Of a DNA stretch of 35,987 nt, positions 17,117-28,102 are shown in pieces. Under the pieces are notes generated by a model that saw only the letters and a list, made by a program, of their open reading frames with translations, was not told the DNA's origin and ran no database searches. Each line of letters opens with the position of its first letter. The stretch's first letter is position 1. Both the position numbers and the translations under genes were made by a program. Origin of the DNA: Erysipelothrix sp. (lineage in GTDB: Bacteria; Bacillota_I; Bacilli_A; Erysipelotrichales; Erysipelotrichaceae); contig JAGXRX010000054.1 in the NCBI GenBank assembly GCA_018335655.1, positions 1-35,987 of the forward strand, in the 5' to 3' direction.

Positions 17117-18910
17117 ATGATTACAAACATGAATAAGTCTCGCTCAGAAGTTGATTTGCAGTATACTTGGGATCTTAGTGATCTGTTTAGTTCTGAACAA
17201 TCATTCTTAGAAACTGTTGATCATTTAAAACTCGATATTGCAAAACTTAGTCTTTTCCAAGGAAAACTCAATAATCAAAACGACATCATATCCTGTTTAG
17301 ATGGTCTTGCGAAAGTAACACAAACTGCGACTTCACTATTTGCTTATGCACAACTAAAAGTGAGTGAAGATTCTTCTAATCAAGAATCACTAATGCGCCA
17401 AGGAAGTTTAAGTGCTCTTGCCTCTACATTCGCATCAAGTAGTGCTTTTATTGATGTAGAATTGAGTGAAGTTGATCCTACACTACTTTTAGAAATATCG
17501 AAACAAGCTCCTCATTTGGAAGGATATCTTGATGAAGTACTACGTCAAAAACCACATCAACTTAGTTTAGATGCAGAGAAAGCAATTTCAATGTTATCAA
17601 CACCTTTAAACTCCTTTTATGGAATCTATAATCGTGCAAAACTGGCGGACTTACAGTTTAAACCATTTGAGGTGAAAGGTACCTCCTACCCACTATCATT
17701 TAATGCATTTGAAGGCCAGTATGAGTTTAATGCAGATCATGATATCCGTCGTGGTGCTTTTGATTCTTTCTCAAGTCAACTAAAAGCATATCAACATACC
17801 ATGGCTGCAGTGTATACAGCTCATGTTCAAAAAGAAAAAGCGATGGCAACACTTCGAGGATATGATAATGTCTTTGATTATTTATTGTTTAATCAAAAGG
17901 TTTCAAAAGCTGTTTATGATACGCACATTGATACTATCTATGAATTATTAAAAGCTCCAATGAGACAGTATGCATCTCTTATTAAGAAAGACTATAACCT
18001 TGATAAGCTAACGTATGCAGACTTAAAACTACCTTTAGACCCTACATTTGAACCTTCAATTACGGTTAATGAATCTAGAGCTATCCTAAAAGAAGGTTTA
18101 GCACTTTTAGGAGAGGATTATCTTGATATGATTGATCGCTCTTTTGATGAGCGTTGGATTGATTTTGAAAATAATCTAGGCAAATCAACTGGAGCATTTT
18201 GTTCATCTCCTTATGGTGTACATCCTTATGTGCTTATTAACTGGACTGAGCGTATGCGCGAAGCATTAGTACTTGCACATGAACTTGGCCATGCTGGTCA
18301 CTTCTATTTAGCTGGTGCACATCAGTCAATCTTTGATACACGAGCTTCCCTTTACTTTATTGAAGCTCCATCAACGATTAATGAACTATTTGTTGCTAAG
18401 ACATTAAGTAAGAAAGATAGTTCCACACGTTTTCAACGATGGATTAAAGCAACTCTAATTGCCCGTACTTACTATCATAATTTTGTGACACATATGCTTG
18501 AAGCGGTATATCAGCGTGAAGTATATCGCTTAGTGGATGCTCAAAAGCCATTAAGTGCTCAAGTACTCAATCAACTTATGCTTAAGACTATTAGAGAGTT
18601 CTGGGGAGATGATATTACTATCCCTGATGAAGCTGCATTTACTTGGATGAGACAACCGCATTACTATATGGGGCTCTATCCTTATACGTATTCTGCAGGA
18701 CTATCGATTGCAACCCATGCAGCTCAACTTATTGAACAAGATCCAACTCTCGTTGAAGCTTGGAAGAGTATGTTAAAGGCTGGCGGAACACTTCCACCTC
18801 ATGAACTTGTTAAACTAATTGGGATTGATTTAAGTACTGATAAGACACTGCTTTCAACCATTGAGTTTATTGCGAAGACAGTTCAAGACATTGAAGATCT
18901 TAGTAATTGA
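17117..18910 (+). CDS. pepF: Oligoendopeptidase F (M3B metallopeptidase)
   Basis: A cytosolic zinc peptidase that cuts oligopeptides of about 7-17 residues. The 597-aa protein has the usual length and the M3 zinc signature HELGHAGH (about 388-395), with the third ligand in YFIEAPSTINELF (glutamate about 20 residues later). The N-terminal helical domain begins with TWDLSDLF near residue 15. The open frame extends upstream to a TTG at 17030, but family alignment starts near MNKSRSEVDLQYTWDL; the ATG at 17117 with a weak AGTAGG upstream is preferred, and 17129 is a further option. Possible extended -10 TGT-TACACT at 17081-17089 with no clear -35. A terminator follows. Confidence 0.96.
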   Translation: MITNMNKSRSEVDLQYTWDLSDLFSSEQSFLETVDHLKLDIAKLSLFQGKLNNQNDIISCLDGLAKVTQTATSLFAYAQLKVSEDSSNQESLMRQGSLSALASTFASSSAFIDVELSEVDPTLLLEISKQAPHLEGYLDEVLRQKPHQLSLDAEKAISMLSTPLNSFYGIYNRAKLADLQFKPFEVKGTSYPLSFNAFEGQYEFNADHDIRRGAFDSFSSQLKAYQHTMAAVYTAHVQKEKAMATLRGYDNVFDYLLFNQKVSKAVYDTHIDTIYELLKAPMRQYASLIKKDYNLDKLTYADLKLPLDPTFEPSITVNESRAILKEGLALLGEDYLDMIDRSFDERWIDFENNLGKSTGAFCSSPYGVHPYVLINWTERMREALVLAHELGHAGHFYLAGAHQSIFDTRASLYFIEAPSTINELFVAKTLSKKDSSTRFQRWIKATLIARTYYHNFVTHMLEAVYQREVYRLVDAQKPLSAQVLNQLMLKTIREFWGDDITIPDEAAFTWMRQPHYYMGLYPYTYSAGLSIATHAAQLIEQDPTLVEAWKSMLKAGGTLPPHELVKLIGIDLSTDKTLLSTIEFIAKTVQDIEDLSN

Positions 18911-18928
18911 TTAGTTAGAAATAACATT

Positions 18929-18955
18929 AAACGTCATGGTAATCATGACGTTTTG
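18929..18955 (+). terminator. pepF terminator
   Basis: A perfect 10-bp stem (AAACGTCATG, 18929-18938, with CATGACGTTT, 18944-18953), a 5-base loop and a short T-run. Confidence 0.8.
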
Positions 18956-18996
18956 TAACTTATGGTGTATTTTGTGAAATTAATCATAAACTCAGG

Positions 18997-19024
18997 TTGT
19001 GAATACTTACTATTCTGATATAAT
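18997..19024 (+). promoter_or_regulatory. Promoter of the lipoprotein gene
   Basis: TTGTGA (18997-19002), 16-bp spacer, extended -10 TGA-TATAAT (hexamer 19019-19024), 20 bases before the ATG. Confidence 0.8.
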
Positions 19025-19044
19025 TGAGTAAATATGGGGGTTTT

Positions 19045-20706
19045 ATGAATAAAATAGTGCTAAAAGGTCTTAATAAGAGAAAAGGTTTACGTCATTGGCT
19101 ACTGCTATGTCTTTGCTCATTAATGCTTCTTTTAAGTGCTTGTACTCCACAAGCAAATCTACCTGATGATGATAAACCTAAACCTAATCCTGATGATCCA
19201 GGACTGATTGATGATAATCCTAATGATCCAGGAGAGGTTGATCCTAACCCAACGGGTAAGCTTGTTTTTACTGCAGATGTCATAAAGAATTTAGGAAATA
19301 CTAAAGTATCTTATAAGGCTTTTGATACTTTTAAGCATTACGCACCTGTGACATTAACACCTATCGACTTCAGTAAAATTCAATGGATGGTTGATTTCTA
19401 TAGAAAAGACTATAAATCTTTAGACGCGATCTTTGCAGACTATCCAAATCTTAAAGCAACTAAGAAAACGGTTGAAGATGCTGATGTCTATACATTTGAT
19501 GATGGAACTCGACTAGAAGTCTTACAACATTGGATACGATTTATTTCTGATTATTTTAGTTTTTCAGTTTCTGATAAACGCGCCTCATTTCACACCAGTA
19601 TTGCGCAAACACCACCTTATGAGATCATAGTTGTTGAAGATCAAATGATATTACTTAATGATCAACAGAAAGTCGTGAAGTATTATTACACAGGAAACAA
19701 TGTTTTTGGTGGTTGGAAGTATGGAGATTTTATTGGAAACAATTCAAATCAACTTGCTCTACATAACTTATATTCAGGTAACGTTAGTTTATTTACGATT
19801 AATGAACAAGGACTAACTCCTATTAGTTTTATAAATCAAATTGATGAACTTGATGCACTTAGCAATGCAGTATTAGATGGATATAAGTTTGATGTTCACT
19901 TCAATGAGCAAAAGACATCTTCTATTGAAAACATTACGCAAGTATTCTCATCAACACTTCCAACAAAATTATTAAGATCTGAATATCCAAAAGAAGAATC
20001 TTATTACTCTGCAAATCCACTTCGAAAAGACATCTATACAGTTATTGATCCTATTACCTCAAAAGTAATGATTAAAGTACGATGGTTTATAACAAATAGT
20101 CTTGATCCTCAAATCCATCTTGCGCAAGCTGTTTATGAGTTTACTGATCCAAGTGACTTAACAAAACTCAAGATAAAAGATGTTAATCTTCGCTACAGTG
20201 ATTCAATCACTAATAACATCGCTGTAAAATCAGATGATTTAATTGTTTATGATGGTAATCAGATTTACGTTGATACAAGAAGTACACCCCAAGACATTGT
20301 TAAAACAATTAATAGTAAAATTACATTAGAAGCTGATCTTCAAGAAACACTAGTGATTGAATCAGAAACTAAGAAGGGATTGACACTTACTTACAAAGTA
20401 TTTGATGCATTTACCGATTCTCACATCTACAAGATTACTAACCCTCGTTTCTCTTTTAACCAAAAATACAAACTTGGTTTAACACAGGATGATATATTGG
20501 CTTTGCTTGGTATACCTGATCTTGAAGGTAACGATGGAGTTAATTTCGAGAGTTGGACAAATGATCAACGATGGTCATACTTTGTGGCTTATCCTTTAAC
20601 GGATGAGATCTATGTTTCATATTATTATATATATAAACTTGTGTTCTATTTTAAAGATGGTAAAGTATCTGAAATCCAACTAATCAGTTTCCATACTTCT
20701 GTTTAA
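19045..20706 (+). CDS. Uncharacterised surface lipoprotein, 553 aa
   Basis: I do not recognise a full-length family. The N-terminus is a lipoprotein signal: basic GLNKRKGLRH, a hydrophobic stretch, and the lipobox LSAC with the lipidated cysteine near residue 33. A flexible Pro/Asp/Asn-rich linker follows (about 40-70), partly made of a 30-bp duplication. The rest (about 75-553) is beta-rich with many Tyr/Phe/Asp and no further membrane segment, so it should lie on the outer face of the membrane. The C-terminal 80 residues (LTQDDILALLGIPD, then KLVFYFKDGKVSEI) have the layout of a SmpA/BamE-like small domain, often used for protein interaction; this is a pattern match only. The ATG at 19045 follows GGGGG; a TTG upstream at 19024 is rejected. 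It is a single gene with its own promoter and terminator. Confidence 0.85.
   Translation: MNKIVLKGLNKRKGLRHWLLLCLCSLMLLLSACTPQANLPDDDKPKPNPDDPGLIDDNPNDPGEVDPNPTGKLVFTADVIKNLGNTKVSYKAFDTFKHYAPVTLTPIDFSKIQWMVDFYRKDYKSLDAIFADYPNLKATKKTVEDADVYTFDDGTRLEVLQHWIRFISDYFSFSVSDKRASFHTSIAQTPPYEIIVVEDQMILLNDQQKVVKYYYTGNNVFGGWKYGDFIGNNSNQLALHNLYSGNVSLFTINEQGLTPISFINQIDELDALSNAVLDGYKFDVHFNEQKTSSIENITQVFSSTLPTKLLRSEYPKEESYYSANPLRKDIYTVIDPITSKVMIKVRWFITNSLDPQIHLAQAVYEFTDPSDLTKLKIKDVNLRYSDSITNNIAVKSDDLIVYDGNQIYVDTRSTPQDIVKTINSKITLEADLQETLVIESETKKGLTLTYKVFDAFTDSHIYKITNPRFSFNQKYKLGLTQDDILALLGIPDLEGNDGVNFESWTNDQRWSYFVAYPLTDEIYVSYYYIYKLVFYFKDGKVSEIQLISFHTSV
19186..19233 (+). repeat. 30-bp-period direct repeat coding for the lipoprotein linker
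   Basis: AATCCTGATGATCCAGGA (19186-19203) recurs 30 bases later with one change (19216-19233). It encodes NPDDPG and NPNDPG in the linker and can change length by slippage or recombination. Confidence 0.7.
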
Positions 20707-20725
20707 CTATTGAATTATGAAACTA

Positions 20726-20783
20726 AAAAGGGTTGTAGTAATCACGTTCACATAGTTACTGAACTGATTACTACAACCCTTTT
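20726..20783. terminator. Long bidirectional hairpin terminator
   Basis: A perfect 19-bp stem (20726-20744 with 20765-20783), beginning AAAAGGGTTG, encloses a second 5-bp stem GTTCA/TGAAC (20746-20750 with 20760-20764) offset by one bulged C, and a 9-base loop. It lies between the convergent lipoprotein and WYL genes, with A/T runs at both ends for termination in both directions. Confidence 0.85.
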
Positions 20784-20784
20784 C

Positions 20785-21786
20785 TTATGGTTTTAAATAT
20801 TGCTTTAAAGTGCTTTCAACATGCTCTTTGAATTCATTGACAACTTTCGAAGGTGCAATGACTTCAATTTTGTCTCCAAATTGAAAGATAAATGCATAAA
20901 ACGGTGGAGATACTTCAACACTGACAATAATCTCAAAACGTGTATCACTTAAACGACGATACTTAGCTGAAGATCCAAAACGATCTGAGAAGGCTGACAA
21001 CACATCCATATCTGCATGAAGTGTAACACTAGCAGTGTAACCACGATACATTGCAAATATGTTTTGGGCATATTTGGAAATGTTAAACTGTGGATCTTTG
21101 GATGCAACACTCATTGAAATTCTAGGCTCAGGCATAATAACGACATTATCCATACGATCAATTCTAAAGTTAGATAAAGTATCACGTTGTTCATGATGAC
21201 CGACACAATAGTAGTTATCTTCCCCCCATACAAGCATGTATGGTGATACAAGATAGAATGCTCCATCATGGCGATATCGACGATCGCGCTCGTTTTTAAT
21301 ATTCAATACTGTATCTGAATATCTAAAACGAATTTTCTTATTTTTTGTAATTGCATTCTGGATACGATCAACGGTCGTATATACAGATTTATTCAGTGTT
21401 TTACTGCGCTCATCCACATATAAGCGTGATTTAAGTTGTCCTGCTTGATATGTTGATGTTAGGGATGCGATATGATCAATAAGCTCATTACTCATGTCTT
21501 TTGATATAAATCGTGAAGATTGAACTGCATCCACAAGGAGTTTTGCCTGGGCAAAGGTAAATGGTTCTGATTGAATATAATAGCCGAAATTATTCGATCT
21601 TGCGGTATGAATTGTATGTCCAACTTCACGAAGTCTCGCAATATCCGCATAAAAAGTCTTACGATTCATATCCAAATCTTTCTCAAGTAAAAACTGACGA
21701 ATGTCTTCAAACGTTAATGGATGTTCTTCATCACTGTGAATTCTTAAGATTTTTAGTATCTCAAATGCGCGGTGGGTATTACTCAT
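20785..21786 (-). CDS. WYL-domain transcriptional regulator
   Basis: A DeoR/HTH_11-type winged-helix domain (about 1-60, with FEDIRQFLLEKDLDMNRKTFYADIARLREVG) is joined to a WYL ligand-sensing domain (about 140-230, with YYCVGHHEQRDTLSNFRIDRMDNV) and a C-terminal WCX extension (about 240-333). Such proteins often bind nucleotides, nucleic acid or cyclic di-GMP-like ligands and control stress, DNA-damage or defence genes; no target can be named here. The gene is single, between a promoter and the long bidirectional hairpin, with no linked operon. GGAG lies eight bases before the ATG. Repeats upstream may be its own operator. Confidence 0.93.
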   Translation of the reverse strand: MSNTHRAFEILKILRIHSDEEHPLTFEDIRQFLLEKDLDMNRKTFYADIARLREVGHTIHTARSNNFGYYIQSEPFTFAQAKLLVDAVQSSRFISKDMSNELIDHIASLTSTYQAGQLKSRLYVDERSKTLNKSVYTTVDRIQNAITKNKKIRFRYSDTVLNIKNERDRRYRHDGAFYLVSPYMLVWGEDNYYCVGHHEQRDTLSNFRIDRMDNVVIMPEPRISMSVASKDPQFNISKYAQNIFAMYRGYTASVTLHADMDVLSAFSDRFGSSAKYRRLSDTRFEIIVSVEVSPPFYAFIFQFGDKIEVIAPSKVVNEFKEHVESTLKQYLKP

Positions 21787-21805
21787 TATGATTCTCCTAT
21801 TCCCT

Positions 21806-21834
21806 ATTCTACACTAGCCAACTTTGCTTAACAA
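21806..21834 (-). promoter_or_regulatory. Promoter of the WYL regulator
   Basis: Minus strand -35 TTGTTA (plus 21829-21834), 17-bp spacer, -10 TAGAAT (plus 21806-21811), 20 bases before the ATG. Confidence 0.65.
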
Positions 21835-21870
21835 CATTGATTTTGTCATTATTTGACTATTCAAACCTTT

Positions 21871-21911
21871 TTGGTTAAAAATTGGTTAAACATTTTACTA
21901 AATATGTTTAA
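21871..21911. repeat. Direct and inverted repeats upstream of the WYL gene
   Basis: TTGGTTAAA occurs at 21871-21879 and again at 21882-21890, one helical turn apart (11 bp). The second copy overlaps TTAAACAT (21886-21893), which is inverted as ATGTTTAA at 21904-21911 with a 10-base centre. This suits an operator about 40-75 bp upstream of the WYL -35. No protein evidence exists, and the region is AT-rich, so chance is possible. Confidence 0.4.
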
Positions 21912-21952
21912 AATATTAAAACTCCTTCATAGATTTTTGAAAATATCATACA

Positions 21953-21984
21953 CAAAAGAAAAAGTAACACAAATTGTGTTACTT
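21953..21984 (-). terminator. dnaJ operon terminator overlapping the stop codon
   Basis: Minus strand stem AAGTAACAC/GTGTTACTT (plus arms 21962-21970 and 21976-21984) followed by a T-rich tract. The upstream arm starts at the last sense codon of dnaJ and includes its TAA (21979-21981). Confidence 0.85.
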
Positions 21985-23079
21985 GAAACTGTCTTTAAAC
22001 TTCTTGTATATACTTTGATTTGAAGATAGTTTTCTTAGCTTCTCATACGCTTCTTTTTCTTCACGAGAGAGTTTTGTTGGAATGTCAACTTTGACTTCCA
22101 CGTATTGATCTCCATTTGAATCAGTGCGTAAATCCTTAAGTCCTTTACCTTTTATTCGAAATTGGGTTCCACTTTGTGTTCCTGAAGGTATCGTTAGTTC
22201 AATATCCCCATATACTGTAGGAACATCGATAATTGTGCCTAATGTAGCATCAATGTTTGAGATAGGAACTTGAATATAGATATTCTTCCCCTCACGAACA
22301 AAGTGCTTATGTTTGGCGACAACGATTTCTAAGTATAAATCACCATTTGGTCCACCTTGTGCACCACGCTCACCTTTTCCAGTGACACGAAGTTGTTGAC
22401 CAGTGTTTATCCCTGCAGGGATATTGACATCAACACTCATGCGCTTACGTGTGTAACCTTTTCCTGAACATGTTGAACATTTCTTCTTGATTGATTTACC
22501 ACTACCTTGACATGTTGGACATGTAGCAGTCGATTGGAAAACTCCAAAAGGTGTACGTTGTTGTGTGACTGTTTGTCCACGACCATTACATGTTGCACAA
22601 ACTCCAACATCAGCCTTAGAATGTGCTCCACTTCCTAAACATTGATCACACACTTCATCAACATCTAACGTTAATGTTTCTTTTTTACCAAATACAGCAT
22701 CCATGAAATCTATCTTGATTTGCATGAAGCGATCTTGGCCTTTAGCAGGGCCACGTTGACGTGCCCCTTGGCCACCAAAACCACCACCAAAGAATGATCC
22801 AAATAAATCATTTAAGTCTTCAAAACCACCGCTATATCCGCCACCGCCTTGTTGATCAAAGGCAGCATGACCAAACTGATCATATTTTGCTTTTTTTGAA
22901 GGATCTGAGAGGACATCATAGGCTGACTGAATCTCTTTAAACTGAGCTTCCGCACCTGTTTCTTTATTCATATCAGGATGATACTTCTTCGCTAAAGTGC
23001 GGTAAGCTTTTTTAATCTCTGCTTCACTCGCGGAGCGACTCACCCCAAGAATGTCATATAGGTCTTTTTTATTGGTCAT
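21979..23079 (-). CDS. dnaJ: Chaperone protein DnaJ
   Basis: DnaJ (Hsp40) delivers unfolded clients to DnaK and stimulates its ATPase. The 366-aa protein is a full type I member: J domain (about 1-70) with HPD at about 34-36, a Gly/Phe-rich region (about 75-110), the zinc domain with four CxxCxGxG repeats ([32 protein letters not shown]; about 140-210), and two C-terminal substrate-binding barrels. A near-perfect AAGGAGG lies five bases before the ATG. It is the last gene of the heat-shock operon, 25 bases after dnaK. Confidence 0.99.
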   Translation of the reverse strand: MTNKKDLYDILGVSRSASEAEIKKAYRTLAKKYHPDMNKETGAEAQFKEIQSAYDVLSDPSKKAKYDQFGHAAFDQQGGGGYSGGFEDLNDLFGSFFGGGFGGQGARQRGPAKGQDRFMQIKIDFMDAVFGKKETLTLDVDEVCDQCLGSGAHSKADVGVCATCNGRGQTVTQQRTPFGVFQSTATCPTCQGSGKSIKKKCSTCSGKGYTRKRMSVDVNIPAGINTGQQLRVTGKGERGAQGGPNGDLYLEIVVAKHKHFVREGKNIYIQVPISNIDATLGTIIDVPTVYGDIELTIPSGTQSGTQFRIKGKGLKDLRTDSNGDQYVEVKVDIPTKLSREEKEAYEKLRKLSSNQSIYKKFKDSFK

Positions 23080-23104
23080 AAGTCCTCCTTCAATTCGTAA
23101 TCAA

Positions 23105-25452
<2,348 letters not shown>

Positions 25453-25478
<26 letters not shown>

Positions 25479-26493
25479 GGTCGTCTTCCTTTCGATAAAT
25501 CTCTTCTACTGCTTTTGTGAGGGTCTTCATCATGCCTACGATATGTTCATATTTCATACGACTTGGTCCAATAACCATCAATTTAGATGATGTATCATTA
25601 TCAAGTGGCATAGTAGAACTAACCACAGCCATGTCTTCTAACCACACAAATTCTGAACCTTCTGATGTGCTTAAGGATAACGATCCTTGACGGGTTCCAA
25701 TAGTTCGCCATAGTGATGAATTCTCAAGTAGTTTCATAACTTGTTTGAGTTTATTCACATCAGCGAATTCTGGATAATTCATAAGATTGTTTTGTCCGCT
25801 TAGATAAATATCTTCACTGGCAAAACGAATAAATGCATTGAAGAATGCTTCAAATAACATTTCATAGTGTTCAATCTTATCAGCTAAGATTGGTTTCATG
25901 AGCATAAGTTTCTCGATTAAATCACCAAGTGATGATCCAACTAAGCGATCATTAAGTAGTTTTGTGCATGTTTGTAAGTCTTGAGTACTAATACTCTCTT
26001 GAAAGTTAAACATGCGACTCTCACTATGACCTTCACTTGTTTCAAAAACAGCCATTGCACTTTTCTCACTAAGTGGAATAAGTTGAATCTGAAGTAGTGT
26101 TTGCTCAATACTATGTGGTCCTAAGACAACCGTTGTAAGTTGTGTCATTTCAGATAAAATATCACAACTCATCTTTAATACTTCTTGCGTGTTGTATTTA
26201 CGCTCTGTAAATACTTGCTTTAGTGCTATTTGCATGGTTTCATGACTTTTTTCTTCAAGTAAGTGCTCGACATAAAAGCGATACCCAACTTTTGAAGGAA
26301 TTCGTCCAGAAGAAGTATGTGTCTTTTCTAGAAATCCTAACTCTTCGAGTTCACTCATTTCAGAGCGAATCGTTGCAGATGAATAATCAAGATGATACTT
26401 TTCAAGAAGTGTTTTTGAACCTACTGGTTCTGCACTTGCTACAAACTCATCCACTATTGCTTTAAAGATTTCAATTTTTCTTCGAGTTAACAC
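25453..26493 (-). CDS. hrcA: Heat-inducible transcription repressor HrcA
   Basis: HrcA dimers bind CIRCE and repress class I heat-shock genes. The 346-aa protein has the N-terminal winged helix (LTRRKIEIFKAIVDEF, GSKTLLEKYHLDYSSATIRSEMSELEELGFL, about 1-70) with HTSSGRIPSKVGYRFYVEHLL after it, and a C-terminal GAF-like dimer domain. The GTG at 26493 is chosen: AAAGGTGG precedes it at normal spacing and the protein then starts like its relatives. The GTG at 26517, also in frame, lies inside the proximal CIRCE. Autoregulation is expected from the two operators directly upstream. Confidence 0.97.
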
Positions 26494-26510
26494 ATATTCA
26501 CCACCTTTCG

Positions 26511-26537
26511 TTAGCACACTATCTTTTACACTGCTAA
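26511..26537 (-). promoter_or_regulatory. CIRCE-like HrcA operator, promoter-proximal
   Basis: TTAGCACAC - 9 bases - CACTGCTAA. Compared with the consensus TTAGCACTC-N9-GAGTGCTAA the arms match at 8/9 and 7/9. It lies just after the -10 of hrcA, covering the predicted transcription start. Confidence 0.8.
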
Positions 26538-26566
26538 ATTATACAAAAACAGTTTGGCACTGTCAA
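26538..26566 (-). promoter_or_regulatory. Consensus promoter of hrcA-grpE-dnaK-dnaJ
   Basis: Minus strand TTGACA (plus 26561-26566), 17-bp spacer, TATAAT (plus 26538-26543): a perfect sigma-A match. It is the best promoter in the window. Confidence 0.93.
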
Positions 26567-26580
26567 GTTTTAAGTGCTAA
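26554..26580. promoter_or_regulatory. CIRCE-like HrcA operator, promoter-distal
   Basis: TTGGCACTG - 9 bases - AAGTGCTAA. The arms match consensus at 7/9 and 8/9. The hrcA -35 lies across its first arm and spacer. Its other end is two bases from the predicted -35 of the divergent pgeF promoter. Confidence 0.85.
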
Positions 26581-26582
26581 AC

Positions 26583-26611
26583 TGTAAACTTTGTTTTTAA
26601 TGATGTATAAT
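26583..26611 (+). promoter_or_regulatory. Probable promoter of pgeF
   Basis: Consensus -10 TATAAT (26606-26611) with a poor -35 TGTAAA (26583-26588) at 17 bp. It abuts the distal CIRCE-like operator. Confidence 0.55.
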
Positions 26612-26628
26612 ATTAAAGAGGTAAAATT

Positions 26629-27399
26629 ATGATTCATTCATGGACACCAGATGCACATGTGGTAGCAGGTACCACACTTCGTACTCAAGGACACTCACAA
26701 GTCCCTTTTAATAGTCTTAATATGGCATTTTATGTGCCTGATGATGCTAAAGATGTTATTTTAAATCGAGAACTTGTTGCAGATAAAACAGGTTTCCCGC
26801 TTTCAACTTGGGTATTTCCTAAAATGACACATAGTGATCATTTCATCAAAGTTACAAAAGAAGACATGGGCAAAGGATGTTATGAAGAAGCGTCAAGTAT
26901 TCCTGATATGGATGCTTTATATACGCAAGATCCCAACGTCATGCTTGCTGTTTTTCATGCGGATTGCACACCTGTTTTACTCTATGATCCTACAACTCAA
27001 ACCGTTGGAGCTATTCACGCAGGGTGGGCTGGAACACTTAAAGAAATTACGAAGAAAATGCTATCGCATTGGATAAATGTCGAACATATTAATCCTAAAG
27101 ATATTAAAGTTTACATTGGACCTAGTATTTCGAAACAAAACTTTGAGATTGGATATGATCTCGTCCATCAAGTAATAACTCAACATAAACAATATTTACC
27201 TTTTGTATCCATTGATGACATGCGCTCAACGATGGATGTTAGTGGAATTAATATTAAACAATGCCTAGATGTGGGTATTCCATTAGAAAACATAACTCAT
27301 CACAATGAATGTACGTATGCACTCGAGGATAAATACTTCTCTTATCGAAAAGCCCCTGTTTCAGGGCGTCACTGTAGTTTTATAGGATTAAGAAAATAA
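26629..27399 (+). CDS. pgeF: Peptidoglycan editing factor PgeF (laccase-domain protein, YlmD/YfiH type)
   Basis: Members of this family were first called multicopper polyphenol oxidases; later work shows purine nucleoside phosphorylase/adenosine deaminase activity and a role in removing wrong peptidoglycan precursors. The 256-aa protein has the family motifs FPKMTHSD (first histidine), VFHADCTPVLLYD (about 105-117, zinc cysteine), AIHAGWAGT (about 127-135) and the C-terminal HHNECTYALEDKYFSYRK and GRHCSFIGL. AAAGAGGT precedes the ATG at good spacing. It is single and divergent from hrcA; in many Bacillota it lies near ftsZ and ylmEFG instead. Confidence 0.94.
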   Translation: MIHSWTPDAHVVAGTTLRTQGHSQVPFNSLNMAFYVPDDAKDVILNRELVADKTGFPLSTWVFPKMTHSDHFIKVTKEDMGKGCYEEASSIPDMDALYTQDPNVMLAVFHADCTPVLLYDPTTQTVGAIHAGWAGTLKEITKKMLSHWINVEHINPKDIKVYIGPSISKQNFEIGYDLVHQVITQHKQYLPFVSIDDMRSTMDVSGINIKQCLDVGIPLENITHHNECTYALEDKYFSYRKAPVSGRHCSFIGLRK

Positions 27400-27425
27400 T
27401 CACCGCAATGCGGTGATTATTTTAT
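27395..27425. terminator. Bidirectional terminator between pgeF and the DUF4956 gene
   Basis: A perfect 12-bp stem (AATAATCACCGC, 27395-27406, with 27410-27421) and a 3-base loop, with T-rich tails on both strands. The plus-strand arm contains the pgeF stop (27397-27399). Confidence 0.9.
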
Positions 27426-28090
27426 AATCCGAATTCATCTTTATAAGTAATGATACTTACTGAATCAACACCTTCAACTTTTGCGAGTGTATGGGTTAAG
27501 TCTTCTTTTGCGCCAATTGCAATTTCATATGTAACATCGACTTTAGTTCCAATGATTTGCTTACTTCTAAGTTTTGATCGTTTTAGCTTTTGAATCGATT
27601 TATTTATAATATCAAAGGCGCGAACATCACATTTGATAAGAAGTAAATAGTGATTGGCTTGTTTGAAACCAATGAGTGTTGATAAGACAAATAAACCGCC
27701 AAGAGCGACAGAACTTAATACCGCAACAACATAAACTCCAACACCACTCATGATTCCAGCACTTACAGCCCAAAAGACAAATGCAGTATCAATCGGTTCT
27801 TTAACAGCAGTTCTAAAACGAATGATTGATAATGCCCCTACAAGTCCTAATGATAGTGCTAAGTTGGTTGAAATAGTACGAATGATGAGTGAAGTGACCA
27901 TAGCGACTAAAATAATCATCATTGTGAATTGTTTTGAAAAATGAACACCTGCAAATGTCTTCTTATATATATAAACTATATATAAACCAATAATAAAAGC
28001 TGTAACTAATGACAAAATAATACTTCCTAAACTTAGGGATGTTGAAAACTCTTCAATAATACTACGACGAATAATATCTAATGCGCTCAT
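27422..28090 (-). CDS. DUF4956 polytopic membrane protein
   Basis: This matches the DUF4956 family: an N-terminal short segment, four to five transmembrane helices between about residues 20 and 145 (for example LGSIILSLVTAFIIGLYIVY, then a helix ending IIRTIS, and a helix around GVYVVAVLSSVALGGLFVLS), the conserved cytoplasmic-loop signature ALSIIRFRTAVKEPID (about 85-100), and a soluble C-terminal domain (about 150-222) with a ferredoxin-like, ACT-type pattern. The function is unknown. It follows the VTC gene by 12 bases with AAGGA upstream and is the last gene of the CotH-VTC-DUF4956 unit. The IRFRTAVKEP loop is basic and could meet a polyanion, but that is inference. Confidence 0.9.
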   Translation of the reverse strand: MSALDIIRRSIIEEFSTSLSLGSIILSLVTAFIIGLYIVYIYKKTFAGVHFSKQFTMMIILVAMVTSLIIRTISTNLALSLGLVGALSIIRFRTAVKEPIDTAFVFWAVSAGIMSGVGVYVVAVLSSVALGGLFVLSTLIGFKQANHYLLLIKCDVRAFDIINKSIQKLKRSKLRSKQIIGTKVDVTYEIAIGAKEDLTHTLAKVEGVDSVSIITYKDEFGL

Positions 28091-28102
28091 GGCCTTGTTC
28101 CT

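Noticed and set aside
19045-19260. Linker repeats as a CRISPR-like or mobile repeat
   Set aside because: Only two 18-base units in coding frame, clearly encoding a Pro/Asp spacer.
22437-22631. A short minus-strand open frame in dnaJ
   Set aside because: It is a frame shadow of the DnaJ zinc-repeat region, inside the real gene.
26494-26517. GTG at 26517 as hrcA start
   Set aside because: It lies in the CIRCE-like operator and has no ribosome binding site; 26493 is better placed.
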